Shown one piece after another: positions 26,013 through 34,471 of a stretch of 64,000 nt of DNA. The notes below the pieces were generated by a model. That model did no database searches and was not told where the DNA came from. It was given only the letters and a program-made list of their open reading frames with translations. The translations under genes were made by a program, and so were the position numbers. The DNA comes from CBDCFV01 sp965216425. GTDB taxonomy: Bacteria; Chloroflexota; Dehalococcoidia; Lucifugimonadales; UBA3495. Positions within the stretch are counted from its first letter, which is position 1; the number at the start of each line of letters is the position of its first letter. The stretch lies in NCBI GenBank assembly GCA_965216425.1, contig CBDCFV010000006.1:1054001-1118000 (forward strand), in the 5' to 3' direction.

Positions 26013-26588
26013 TCAGTTGCGGCTTTCCCAAAGGGTGAAGTAATTGGGCGGGTCCCCTCTCATTGCTTCGCTCAATTCGTGCAGGTTCTCTTGCTGCAAT
26101 ACCTGCTTCTCACCGGCCACGAGGCGAGCGATAGTTTCCTCCCAATCCGCAGCGGCCGTTTCACTGCCGTAAGCCGTTATAAGCTCGCGGAGTCCTTCCA
26201 AGACGTGGTCGGAGTGAGTGGTAAGGGCGCCTCCGCTGATAACAAATACGACTACGTTGGGGATTTGGTCGTAGTCGGTTACCTCTACACCCAGTTTCCC
26301 AAGGATAAAGGTCATGGCCACATCTCTCATGATCTCTTCCAAGCGAAGGGGCAGGTCAATTAAATGACTGAACGGGACGTCGGTATCCTCTCGCAACACT
26401 TCGGCAAAGTCGGCTTCGACGATTTTGAAATATTCTTCGACGAATACGTCCTCGGTATGAAACAACGACACTCTACTCGGTCTTTCTCTCAGGTCTATGA
26501 CCAGGAACTCTTTGAGGTGCGGGAAAATACACAGCTGGATATCCGGCGACCTGCCACCGGGGAGTTGGTTATCGAACAATTCATCCAT
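26013..26588 (-). CDS. Hypothetical acidic protein
   Basis: 191 residues, not recognised. It is acidic and seems soluble, with a central mix of strands (VVVFVISGGAL near 112-122) and helices on both sides. There is no signal peptide or clear motif. Its start ATG 26588 is preceded by AAAGGAGAG, but the GGAGAG part pairs with CTCTCC in a hairpin that ends at the start codon (see separate entry). It lies between the trehalose-phosphate synthase gene upstream and the YfcE-type gene downstream on the same strand. Not assigned. Confidence 0.6.
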   Translation of the reverse strand: MDELFDNQLPGGRSPDIQLCIFPHLKEFLVIDLRERPSRVSLFHTEDVFVEEYFKIVEADFAEVLREDTDVPFSHLIDLPLRLEEIMRDVAMTFILGKLGVEVTDYDQIPNVVVFVISGGALTTHSDHVLEGLRELITAYGSETAAADWEETIARLVAGEKQVLQQENLHELSEAMRGDPPNYFTLWESRN

Positions 26589-26603
26589 GGAGAGGAACTC
26601 TCC
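26589..26603 (-). promoter_or_regulatory. Hairpin covering the ribosome binding site
   Basis: On the minus strand GGAGAG-TTC-CTCTCC is a perfect 6-bp stem with a 3-base loop that ends at the base before ATG 26588. The 5' arm carries the likely SD, so folding would hide it. This could be a translational control element. Confidence 0.45.
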
Positions 26604-26679
26604 TTTCGGGGTGCGTTAACCTGGAGAAACCGGGTTTAAGGCGCCTATATCGAGGATACCGATTTGGTCCGTCCATCGT

Positions 26680-28239
26680 TCATAGCAGCCCTTGGATGTC
26701 CTGCAGTTGACTCCGGAGCCAATGGGTGATGTCTTGACGGTGGATGGACTCGGACAGCAAGGAGGCGCGGCGTTGACGGTCTTCCGACGACATCGTAATA
26801 GCTTGATAAAGGGCTTCCATTGTTCCCTCTATGTCGGTTGGCGATATGCTCAACGCGCCCTCCGCCAGTTGGTGATGCACCCCGCTGCTAGCGGACAAGA
26901 CTAACACCCCGTTACGGGTGTTGACTACCGGACCCTCCTTTGCCACCAGGTTCGTGCCCTCGAAGATGGTGTTCACCAAGAGGGCATCGTACAGCTTCAT
27001 ACCAGCGATGGCTTGGGTATAGTTATTTTCTACAAAGGTGTGGATAGGCTGCCACTCCTCATTTCCGAAGGCAGTGTTCACCTGTTGGACAACCTGCATC
27101 ACTTCTTCCATGTACCGTTGGTACTGGCGTATGTGGGTACGCGAAGGCACCAGAAAGGCCAGGAAGTTTACCTTGCCCTGCAGTTCCGGGTGGCGAGACA
27201 GCAATAGCTCGTAAGCACGAAACCCACGGACGATGTTCTTGTTCGGCTCCGCCCGGTCTATTCGGACTATGGTGTTCTCGTTGCAGTATGCCTGCAGGCG
27301 CGATGTGTATTCGTTTGCCCGGGGGGAGTTGGCGATACGCTTTACCTCGGCCACGTTGATGGAGATAGGGTAGACCTTTACCGCCGTGGTGTTGCCCTGC
27401 CAATTTACCGTAAATCTCTGGTGGTCGATTTGGGCGTCAGGCAGGAACTCTTCCACCGTGTCCAAGAAGCAGCGCCGGTCTTGAGGGCTTTGAAACCCCA
27501 ACAGGTCCGTGCAACACAGGGCCGAGCAAATGTCCCGGGTGATGGCGTAAGGGACCATCTGCCAGTAGCGAGCGGTTGGCCACGGTATGTGAACAAAATG
27601 CTGAATGACGGCATTTGGCAGTTCGCGCCGCACGTACTTTGGCATTAGATACAAGTGGTAGTCGTGGCCGATGACTATGGGAGAGTCGCCGACCTCTCCG
27701 GCTTCCTGGATCACGGACTTGGCGAAGGCCTGGTTTACCGGGACGTACCCGGTTTCCCAAGCGTCGTATACCGAAGCGTCAACGTTGGGGTTGTAGGGCG
27801 GGTTCCACATATAATGCTGCAAGAACCATAACAAGGGATTGCACAGCACGTTGTAATACTTGTGGTAGACCCGACGGGGCGTGACCACGTAGCGGAGGTT
27901 TATCCTGTGCCCAGGCAAGGGAGACCGCAGGCGTGGGCCTTGGCCATTGCGGGAAACAACCCGGTCTCCTTCACCGGTAGCGCTGGCAATCCAGGTAAAC
28001 TCGGCTAACTTGGCCAGGGAGCTGAACGCGGTGACGACTCCGCCGCTCCCCCTGCGGGGTTCGGGGCGGCCATCTGAAGTCATCTGGTGCTCCACCGGCC
28101 CCCTGTTGCTTACCAGGACCAAGGGCCGCCGTGCCAAGACACCAGCGCACAGCTCTTGCAGAGCAGCTTCGCTTTCTTCCAAGCCGGTTGCCAGGGCGGC
28201 TTCCGCTGCCAAGGAAAAATCATCCTGCTTGGACGTCAT
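26680..28239 (-). CDS. GT20 family, trehalose-6-phosphate synthase-like
   Basis: 519 residues with the GT20 fold: an N-terminal VLVSNRGPVEH, then VIGHDYHLYLMPKYVR and HFVHIPWP (about 190-220), GFQSPQDRRCFLDT, and the UDP-glucose site region RIDRAEPNKNIVRGFRA near 315-335. Canonical OtsA has VDRLDYSKG at this place, so the protein is a divergent member and might use a different acceptor. A late GTNLVAKEGPVVN covers the nucleotide-binding Glu. The start is ATG 28239, overlapping the stop of the upstream HAD gene by ATGA; the upstream TTG 28245 has no SD. Trehalose phosphate production is the first guess, from family knowledge. Confidence 0.82.
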   Translation of the reverse strand: MTSKQDDFSLAAEAALATGLEESEAALQELCAGVLARRPLVLVSNRGPVEHQMTSDGRPEPRRGSGGVVTAFSSLAKLAEFTWIASATGEGDRVVSRNGQGPRLRSPLPGHRINLRYVVTPRRVYHKYYNVLCNPLLWFLQHYMWNPPYNPNVDASVYDAWETGYVPVNQAFAKSVIQEAGEVGDSPIVIGHDYHLYLMPKYVRRELPNAVIQHFVHIPWPTARYWQMVPYAITRDICSALCCTDLLGFQSPQDRRCFLDTVEEFLPDAQIDHQRFTVNWQGNTTAVKVYPISINVAEVKRIANSPRANEYTSRLQAYCNENTIVRIDRAEPNKNIVRGFRAYELLLSRHPELQGKVNFLAFLVPSRTHIRQYQRYMEEVMQVVQQVNTAFGNEEWQPIHTFVENNYTQAIAGMKLYDALLVNTIFEGTNLVAKEGPVVNTRNGVLVLSASSGVHHQLAEGALSISPTDIEGTMEALYQAITMSSEDRQRRASLLSESIHRQDITHWLRSQLQDIQGLL

Positions 28240-29018
28240 GGCCAACGCTTGGGCAGGTCACGGGCGGTCAGCTTGGAAACAGCCGGCACGACCTGGGCCA
28301 AGTCCGAAACGATGGCATCAGGCTGGGAGTCCGGGTCAGCGGGGTCCGGCTCTTCGGAAAAACCCGCGATCCAAACGGTCTTGAGACCGCAACGATTTGC
28401 GCCGGCAATGTCATTTGCCACGCTGTCTCCCACATGCACGACCTGCCCGGGAGCAACCCTCAAGGATTCCAGAGTCAGATGGAAAATTTGAGGGGCCGGC
28501 TTAGAAATCTTTACCTCGTCGGAATATGTCATCACATCAAAGTAATGCAGAAGTTCATGTTGTTCCAAAAACCGTCGGAAGGCCTTCCCTGGCGTCATTC
28601 CGGTATTGGATATCAACCCTATGCGCAAGCCCATAGCTTTGACATTTCGAAGCACCGCAGCGGTGTCCGGGTGCACCGTTGGAGGGTGGACGAAGAAGGA
28701 GTCGGAGTAAGCCCGGGCGACCTCTTCTATAGTATTCTCTTGCAGACGACTCACCAGTCCCGGGTTGATGGTTTCAATGAAAATCTCAACCTGTTCGCGG
28801 AAGGCGATGTCCAGCAATCCTTCCCGTATTTCGCGGCATCTCTGAGCGCAGGCCCAATAGGCTTCCCGTATGTGCTCCAAGTCGTACTGTTCACCACTGC
28901 GGGCCAGAGCCTGTTGCGCGCCTTCCAATCTCAACTCGGCTCTCGCCAACCCGCGCTCCCGATTGTCATACAGCAAAGTTTGCCACAAGTCGAAAGTGAC
29001 CGCGACTATTTCGGACAA
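28236..29018 (-). CDS. HAD-superfamily hydrolase
   Basis: 260 residues. Motif I reads FDLWQTLL, with the nucleophile Asp near residue 10 but Trp where phosphatases have their second Asp. Motif II is SNTGMTP, and the C-terminal GDSVANDIAGANRCGLKT holds motifs III/IV. The cap domain lies between. The DxW pattern fits the haloacid-dehalogenase-like branch and some phosphatases. TTG 29018 was chosen over TTG 29069 because GAGGAG is suitably placed and the shorter form begins right before motif I, as in relatives. The stop overlaps the GT20 start (ATGA), so the two are translated together and it may supply the phosphate-removing step. Confidence 0.8.
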   Translation of the reverse strand: MSEIVAVTFDLWQTLLYDNRERGLARAELRLEGAQQALARSGEQYDLEHIREAYWACAQRCREIREGLLDIAFREQVEIFIETINPGLVSRLQENTIEEVARAYSDSFFVHPPTVHPDTAAVLRNVKAMGLRIGLISNTGMTPGKAFRRFLEQHELLHYFDVMTYSDEVKISKPAPQIFHLTLESLRVAPGQVVHVGDSVANDIAGANRCGLKTVWIAGFSEEPDPADPDSQPDAIVSDLAQVVPAVSKLTARDLPKRWP

Positions 29019-29166
29019 GGAGAAGCGCTCCTCGGTGGATGCAGATGCGCCTTGACTTAAACGGCCCAACCTGCGTTCACGTCTTCTGGTAAGTCACTGT
29101 TGCTGGGTCTACGATTATCCGCGCCGGGCGGATTTTCAACCAGTGCGGCAAAACAGGCGGCCAACG

Positions 29167-30579
29167 CTATATGGGAGGCCTACGGGTGTGCCAGTCAGTA
29201 GCCTGCTCATAGGCGTAGGCAGCGCGGATGACGGTGGCCTCATCGAAAGGTCGCCCAGCCAATTGGAGTCCAATGGGCATCCCCGCATTGGAGAAGCCGC
29301 AGGGTACGGAGATAGCCGGCGACCCGGTAACGTTATAAGACCGGGTGTATTGGGTCAACGCCCCCACTGTGCCTACCTCCCGCTCTCCTGCTTGGACCGT
29401 TTCAGCCAGCAGACGGGGAGCGGTTACGGGTTCGGTTGGACCAGCCAGCAGGTCCACCTCTTCCAATAGTTGGCGGACTTGGCGGTTGAACACCGAGCGA
29501 CCCTGCTGTGCGCGGAGGTAGTCGGCAGAGGAAATGAACAGGCCCGCCTCCAATCGCAGCCGGACGGGGCCGTATATCTTGTCGCCGTCGCTCCCCAGCA
29601 GGTCCCGGAAGTGGGCCGAAGCCTCTGCCATGAGGATGGCTGTGGAAATTGTGTGGGAGTCCAGAAACATAGGAAGCGAAACTTCGGAAACCACGGCTCC
29701 CATAGATTCCATCAACGCCAGCGCGTCATGGACCGCCTGCGCTACTTGCGGGTCCAGCGGGGCATCAAAGTACTCCCTCGGGAATCCTATCCTCAACCCT
29801 CTTATGTCCCCGGTCAGGGCCGCAGTGTAGTCCGGAACGGCGACGTTGGCCGAGGCCACGTCTTTGGGATCGTATCCTGCAATGGCGTTCATGGTAAGGG
29901 CGGCGTCTTCCACCGTTCTGACCATTGGGCCGGGATGGTCTAAACTCCATGAAAGGGGCGTCAACCCGTGCCGGCTTACCAACCCGTAGGTGGGTTTAAG
30001 GCCCACTATGCCGCAAAGGGCCGCCGGAATGCGAATCGATCCTCCGGTGTCGCTGCCGGTGGTGATGGTGCATTGTCCGGCTGCCGCCGCCGAACCGGAG
30101 CCGCCGCTTGATCCCCCGCTCACCATTTCCGGGTCCCAGGGATTGTGCATGTGACCGTAGTCCGGATTTTCCCCGGTGGGGCCATAGGCGAACTGGTGCA
30201 TATTCAGTTTGCCCAGCAGGATTGCGCCCGCCTGCCTGAAACGATCGGCAACGGTGCAGTCCTGTTCAGGGATGAAGTTGTCGAATATCCGGGAACCGGA
30301 GGTGGTGCGGACGCCCGCAGTGTTGTACAGGTCCTTAAGGGCTACGGGTATGCCATGCAGAGGACCGCGGTAGTCGCCTTTCTGAATGTCCAATTCAGCC
30401 CTGCGCGCTGCAGCACGGGCCTCCTCCGGCAGCACGGTGATGTATGAATTGAGCACCGGTTCGGTGGCTTCAATCCGGGCCAAGTGAGCTTCGATTATCT
30501 CTACAGGAGAGAGTTCCTTTTGTTGTACAAGCCGGGAAAGCGTCCCGGCGCTGGCATAGCATAGTTCCGTGGCATCCAT
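29167..30579 (-). CDS. GatA-like amidase
   Basis: 470 residues of the amidase-signature family, similar in length and overall pattern to GatA. The triad is Lys82 in GIPVALKD, serines 156/157 in GGSSGGS and Ser180 in DTGGSIR. The stretch around LSWSLDHPGPMVRTVED is typical of stand-alone amidases (GatA usually has SSLDQIGP). No gatB lies nearby. A small GatC-like gene is directly upstream on the same strand, so a two-component amidase is possible. The start ATG 30579 has GAGGG about 9 bases before it. Confidence 0.88.
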   Translation of the reverse strand: MDATELCYASAGTLSRLVQQKELSPVEIIEAHLARIEATEPVLNSYITVLPEEARAAARRAELDIQKGDYRGPLHGIPVALKDLYNTAGVRTTSGSRIFDNFIPEQDCTVADRFRQAGAILLGKLNMHQFAYGPTGENPDYGHMHNPWDPEMVSGGSSGGSGSAAAAGQCTITTGSDTGGSIRIPAALCGIVGLKPTYGLVSRHGLTPLSWSLDHPGPMVRTVEDAALTMNAIAGYDPKDVASANVAVPDYTAALTGDIRGLRIGFPREYFDAPLDPQVAQAVHDALALMESMGAVVSEVSLPMFLDSHTISTAILMAEASAHFRDLLGSDGDKIYGPVRLRLEAGLFISSADYLRAQQGRSVFNRQVRQLLEEVDLLAGPTEPVTAPRLLAETVQAGEREVGTVGALTQYTRSYNVTGSPAISVPCGFSNAGMPIGLQLAGRPFDEATVIRAAYAYEQATDWHTRRPPI

Positions 30580-30762
30580 AGATTCAGTCCCTCGATGGTT
30601 TGTGCCAAGAATTCCTTGATAAGAGTCTTACGTTGATGGCCCCGGACCCGGGAATTGACTTGACGGCAAGTGCATCGGTTGGGGCAAACAATCTTAACAT
30701 AGCGGGCTGCGCCCAAGCAGGACGATCATGGTAATCGGGTCGGCGTGAACCCGACGGGCAGG

Positions 30763-30957
30763 CTATTCGGGCGAGGGTATGAAGGCCATATCGGGCTCGG
30801 CGCCGCTGACGTTCAAATTCTGAAGCGCCCTAAGACCATCCAATACCCCAGACGTGTAGGCGTACAGATCGTCCATGTGGGGGCTTTGAACGTCCAACCC
30901 GGCCTCCGCAGCCATACGCAGAAAGAGTTGGTGACTAAAAGGCGTCTCAGATGCCAT
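30763..30957 (-). CDS. Small GatC-like protein, putative amidase partner
   Basis: 64 residues. The end VLDGLRALQNLNVSGAEPDMAF resembles the GatC C-terminal pattern (a helix, then Leu-x-x-Leu-x-x-Val/Asn ... Val/Ala-x-Pro). The N-terminal helix is short. ATG 30957 was chosen because GGGAGGG lies 8 bases upstream, while the longer frame to 31032 has no SD. The gene precedes the amidase gene on the same strand with a 183-base gap. It may stabilise or tune the amidase as GatC does for GatA. This is a pattern-based assignment. Confidence 0.6.
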   Translation of the reverse strand: MASETPFSHQLFLRMAAEAGLDVQSPHMDDLYAYTSGVLDGLRALQNLNVSGAEPDMAFIPSPE

Positions 30958-31068
30958 TGCTACGGCCCTCCCGGCAGGCCGCCAATGTGTGCGACCTTTG
31001 CGTATTATCCTCTCCGCGGGGCAATCTTGCAATTATGGACAGGCGTCCCAGCGGAGCGTGCGGACCGG

Positions 31069-31096
31069 TTGGAAAACCACGCAATGTTGCTATACT
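31069..31096 (+). promoter_or_regulatory. Promoter of the CPBP protease gene
   Basis: TTGGAA (31069-31074) is followed after 16 bp by TATACT (31091-31096), 5 of 6 matches to the -10 consensus. Transcription would start near 31103, about 25 bases before the start codon. Confidence 0.55.
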
Positions 31097-31125
31097 CACC
31101 CAATTGACCAGTACTTGGAGACCTG

Positions 31126-31932
31126 TTGTTGCACTGCGCCAGTTGCGGATACGAGACGACGACGAACGGTGGGTATTGCACCCGGTGTGGACGCCCCCTG
31201 GCCTCTTCGCATACGGGAGCGACCTCCAATGGTGTCAACACCGAAGGGGCGGTCCAATGGGGCGCCGGCGTTGTGGCGATAGGCATTTTCCTCATCCTGC
31301 TGTGCCTCTTTCCGATCACAGTCATCTCAATCGGCTTGGGAAAGCTGAGCAGCAGCACGGAACAAGCGTACACCGTATGGTATAGCAGCAACTTCATGGG
31401 GATGGCGATCCTGGCGGTGGTATGGTTCCTGGCCCTCCGTAGTCGCGGCATCGGAGTTACGTCCCTGGGGCTGACCATGCCGACGGACCCTCCGGTAAAG
31501 TTGGTATTGATGAGCGCGGGCGTCCTTGGAGCAAGCTTGGGCTTGACCGCGTTGTATTCGGCTACTGTCGACTGGCTTGGGGCCTCCTACCTTGCTCCTC
31601 CAGAAATCCCCAAGGGCATTATCTTTCCCGGTTTGGCTGCTGCCCTGACCTACCAAGCAGTGGCGTTATGGACGCCGATTACCGAAGAGATATTTTTTCG
31701 AGGCTTTGTTTACGCTGGACTGGTTCCCTGTCTTGGAGCCGGGCGGGCGATTTTAGTAAGTGCAGTAGTGTTTGGCGGTTTCCACATTTTACCGGGCCTG
31801 CTCATTCCTACTTTCATGACCGGGCTGTTGTTGGCTTGGTTGTACCACAAAACAGGGTCCATCTGGCCTCCCATCGCGGTGCATGCGGGGCAGAACGCAC
31901 TGGCACTGACACTAACCTGGATGGGGGTCTAG
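31126..31932 (+). CDS. CPBP-family membrane protease with N-terminal zinc ribbon
   Basis: 268 residues. Residues 4-21 carry CxxC...CxxC (Cys4, 7, 18, 21), a small zinc ribbon that is unusual for the family. Seven or so membrane helices follow. The CPBP signature is complete: EEIFFRG (Glu187, Glu188, Arg192), FGGFH (His220) and HAGQN (His253), which form the metalloprotease site in the membrane, as in Rce1/CAAX proteases. Bacterial members mature peptides or give immunity to bacteriocins. The start is TTG, either 31126 or 31129, both served by GGAG at 31117-31120. It has its own promoter and stands before the trpA gene. Confidence 0.85.
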   Translation: MLHCASCGYETTTNGGYCTRCGRPLASSHTGATSNGVNTEGAVQWGAGVVAIGIFLILLCLFPITVISIGLGKLSSSTEQAYTVWYSSNFMGMAILAVVWFLALRSRGIGVTSLGLTMPTDPPVKLVLMSAGVLGASLGLTALYSATVDWLGASYLAPPEIPKGIIFPGLAAALTYQAVALWTPITEEIFFRGFVYAGLVPCLGAGRAILVSAVVFGGFHILPGLLIPTFMTGLLLAWLYHKTGSIWPPIAVHAGQNALALTLTWMGV

Positions 31933-31958
31933 ACAATGACTTAGATGTAAGATACATT

Positions 31959-31998
31959 GGTCAAAATAAGGCATACGGGGTCAAAATACGGCATCCGG
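31959..31998. repeat. 20-bp tandem repeat upstream of trpA
   Basis: GGTCAAAATAAGGCATACGG (31959-31978) is followed directly by GGTCAAAATACGGCATCCGG (31979-31998), 18 of 20 identical. It lies 44 bases before the trpA start. A tandem operator is possible; no nearby promoter boxes were identified with confidence. Confidence 0.5.
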
Positions 31999-32042
31999 GT
32001 TACGGAATCCAACCATTACAGGAATAGCCTGAAAGCCCTGAT

Positions 32043-32867
32043 ATGAACCGGGATCGAGTGAAAGAATCCTTTGCAGCGATAAAACGCGAGCAAAGGTCCG
32101 GACTGATCGCTTTTTTAACAGTCGGATTTCCCGATATGGAGGCGACGCTGGAGTTGGTCCCCGCGCTGGCCGCCGCCGGGGCCGACGTAATCGAACTCGG
32201 CGTGCCTTTCAGCGATCCACTAGCCGAAGGCCCGGTTATCCAGCAGTCCAGTTTTCTAGCACTGCAACAACAAGTCACCTTGTCCGGTTGCTTGGATGCT
32301 GTTGAGGAGTTGCGGAACAAAGTACCTGATACACCCTTGGTGTTCATGGGATACTACAACCCCATATACAGCTTTGGTGTAGACCGGTTCGCCAAGGAGT
32401 GCCGCCGGGTAGGCATAGACGGTCTGATAACCGTTGACCTGCCGCACACCGAGTCCAAGCCTCTCAATTCCCAATTGGCAGCGGCCGGGGTACACAATAT
32501 CCCGTTGCTCGCCCCGACCAGCACCGAGGAGAGCATCCGCAGTACGGCCGGCAGCGCTACGGGCTTCATTTACTGTGTCAGCGTGACGGGTGTAACCGGC
32601 GCGCGGGACGAGGTCTCGGATCGGGGGTTCCAGTTGCTGCGGAGAGTCCGTAATTACACTGGTCTCCCGCTGACCGTGGGTTTCGGAATTTCCCGCAGGG
32701 AGCACGTGGAGTTGGTCTGCCAAGAAGCGGACGCGGCTGTGGTAGGTAGCGCAATAGTAAGGGTAATGCTAGAATCGCCTCGCGACGAATTGGTGGCAAG
32801 GACCAGCAGCTTTGTCGCTGAACTGGCGGGGAAGACGGTTTCTCCCGTGGAGGGTACGACCAAGTGA
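32043..32867 (+). CDS. trpA: Tryptophan synthase alpha subunit
   Basis: 274 residues, the normal TrpA length and TIM-barrel pattern. It cleaves indole-3-glycerol phosphate to indole and glyceraldehyde phosphate. ELGVPFSDP holds the first catalytic acid, Glu51 (Glu49 of E. coli). The second, Asp60 of E. coli, is here Glu62 (LAEGP; codon GAA at 32224-32226). The phosphate site GFGIS and the VTGVTGA loop are present. trpB is not adjacent; the gene is followed by aroH with a 4-base overlap and then aroF. The SD is weak. The Asp-to-Glu change may lower activity or mark a different subgroup. Confidence 0.92.
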   Translation: MNRDRVKESFAAIKREQRSGLIAFLTVGFPDMEATLELVPALAAAGADVIELGVPFSDPLAEGPVIQQSSFLALQQQVTLSGCLDAVEELRNKVPDTPLVFMGYYNPIYSFGVDRFAKECRRVGIDGLITVDLPHTESKPLNSQLAAAGVHNIPLLAPTSTEESIRSTAGSATGFIYCVSVTGVTGARDEVSDRGFQLLRRVRNYTGLPLTVGFGISRREHVELVCQEADAAVVGSAIVRVMLESPRDELVARTSSFVAELAGKTVSPVEGTTK

Positions 32868-33235
32868 CCGTTTGCCGGGGCATTCGAGGGGCGACCATCG
32901 CCGATGACAACACGGCGGAGGCCATATACTCGGCCACCAAGGACCTTTTCGAGGCCTTAGTCGAGGCCAATGGCATCGTCGAGCGCGATGTGGCGGCGGT
33001 GTACTTCACTATGACGCCCGACCTGAATGCCGTATTTCCAGCCGCGGCCGCCCGGCAAGCAGGCTGGACCAACACGGCGCTGATGGGAGGAACGGAGATC
33101 GCCGTGCCGGGGAGCTTGGAGAAGTGCATCCGCATCCTAGTCCTTTACAACACCGATAAGGAGCCCCATGAATTGGTAAACCTTTACCTCAATGGGACTG
33201 ATGTGTTGCGCCTCCAGGGAGTGGAGTCTGCTTGA
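32864..33235 (+). CDS. aroH: Monofunctional chorismate mutase (AroH type)
   Basis: 123 residues, equal to the Bacillus subtilis enzyme. It converts chorismate to prephenate. The N-terminal RGIRGAT carries the substrate Arg (Arg7 in Bacillus numbering); GGTEIAV keeps the Glu corresponding to Glu78, but the neighbouring Cys75 is Gly; Arg90 is matched by the CIRILV strand. GTG 32864 overlaps the trpA stop by 4 bases (GTGA), so coupled translation is likely. The set trpA-aroH-aroF links the Trp and Phe/Tyr branches. Confidence 0.92.
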   Translation: MTVCRGIRGATIADDNTAEAIYSATKDLFEALVEANGIVERDVAAVYFTMTPDLNAVFPAAAARQAGWTNTALMGGTEIAVPGSLEKCIRILVLYNTDKEPHELVNLYLNGTDVLRLQGVESA

Positions 33236-33395
33236 TGCCGACCTGCTCATTTTGCCCCAACTGCATCCTGTACTACGGCCCTTGGGCCGTAAGATTGTGA
33301 GATATTGTATTAGGTTATTCGCAAGTCTGTCCCTTTCATAATTCGTGCGCAACGCCACCAACTGTGGCGGGCCATAAACCGAGGTTAACGTAGAC

Positions 33396-34421
33396 ATGAT
33401 AATAGTCATGGGCAAAGACAGCTCACCGCAACAATTGGAGGAGGTGAAGGGGCGGATAGAGAGCCATCCCGGACTCCGGCCGCAGGTGTTTGACGGTGTA
33501 GAACGAATAGTAGTGGGAGTGCTGGGTTCCATTCCCCCAGACCTGAAGGACGAGATGGAGGTACTGCCCGGCGTCATCGAGGTGGTCCGCATCACCAAGC
33601 CCTACAAACTTGCCAGCAGGGAGTTCCATCCCGATAACTCCAAGGTCGTAGTCAAGGGTGTAGAGATAGGGGGCGACACCCCCATCGTCATGGCCGGGCC
33701 GTGTTCCGTGGAAGACGAGGAACAGATGGTGTCAACGGCCAAGGCAGTACAGGCTGCCGGGGCCACCGTCCTGCGAGGTGGCGCATTCAAGCCACGTACC
33801 TCTCCCTATAGCTTCCGAGGGATGGGCATCGAAGGATTGAAACTGCTCCGGTTGGCCCAGCAGGAGACCGGTCTGCCGATAATAACGGAAGTAATGGCGA
33901 CCGAGGACGTGGACACCGTAGCCGAGTACGCCGACATTCTCCAGATCGGCGCCCGGAACATGCAGAATTACAGCCTGTTGGACTCCGTGGGCGCCATCAA
34001 GAAGCCGGTAATGGTCAAGCGCGGTCTGGCCGCCTCATACGAAGACTGGCTGCTGGCGGCCGAGTACGTGATGGCCGGTGGAAACGACCAGGTTATGCTC
34101 TGTGAACGGGGGGTCAGAGGCTTCGAGCAATACACCCGCTTCACACTGGACGTGGCGGCTATTCCGGTGATAAAACGCTTGAGCCACCTGCCGATCATCG
34201 CCGACCCCAGCCACAGCACGGGGAGATGGTACTTGGTGACTCCCGTAGCCTTGGCCGCCGTTGCAGCCGGTGCGCACGGCCTGTTGGTGGAGGTGCATCC
34301 CAACCCCGACATCGCCAAGTGCGACGGCCCGCAGTCGCTGACGTTCCAAAACTTTGACGGACTGATGACACAAGTGAAAGCGGTGTCTTCGGTGCGCCAA
34401 CAGCCCACGGCAGTATCTTAG
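33396..34421 (+). CDS. aroF: DAHP synthase (3-deoxy-7-phosphoheptulonate synthase), type I-beta
   Basis: 341 residues. The N-terminal 70 residues form a ferredoxin-like regulatory domain, as in Thermotoga DAHP synthase, and the barrel follows: MAGPCSVE (about 100), GGAFKPRTSPYSF, GARNMQN, VMVKRGL, LCERG and ADPSHSTG. These hold the metal and PEP/erythrose-4-phosphate sites. It starts the shikimate pathway and may be inhibited by aromatic amino acids through the N-terminal domain. A 160-base gap separates it from aroH. A strong terminator follows at 34472-34502. Confidence 0.93.
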   Translation: MIIVMGKDSSPQQLEEVKGRIESHPGLRPQVFDGVERIVVGVLGSIPPDLKDEMEVLPGVIEVVRITKPYKLASREFHPDNSKVVVKGVEIGGDTPIVMAGPCSVEDEEQMVSTAKAVQAAGATVLRGGAFKPRTSPYSFRGMGIEGLKLLRLAQQETGLPIITEVMATEDVDTVAEYADILQIGARNMQNYSLLDSVGAIKKPVMVKRGLAASYEDWLLAAEYVMAGGNDQVMLCERGVRGFEQYTRFTLDVAAIPVIKRLSHLPIIADPSHSTGRWYLVTPVALAAVAAGAHGLLVEVHPNPDIAKCDGPQSLTFQNFDGLMTQVKAVSSVRQQPTAVS

Positions 34422-34471
34422 CAATGTGCTGGCGTCCGCATGGACGCGGAATAACAGGTTGCCGAAGCAGA

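Noticed and set aside
30745..31107. 120-codon plus-strand frame opposite the GatC-like gene
   Set aside because: Overlaps the GatC-like gene and the CPBP promoter; low-complexity product.
33290..33325. Possible third copy of the MITE-like end (TGAGATATTG)
   Set aside because: Only about 8 shared bases with the element end; not enough.
33274..33368. Hairpins before aroF as a possible attenuator
   Set aside because: ACGGCC/GGCCGT and GCCAC/GTGGC stems are short and lack a T run or a leader peptide rich in aromatic residues.
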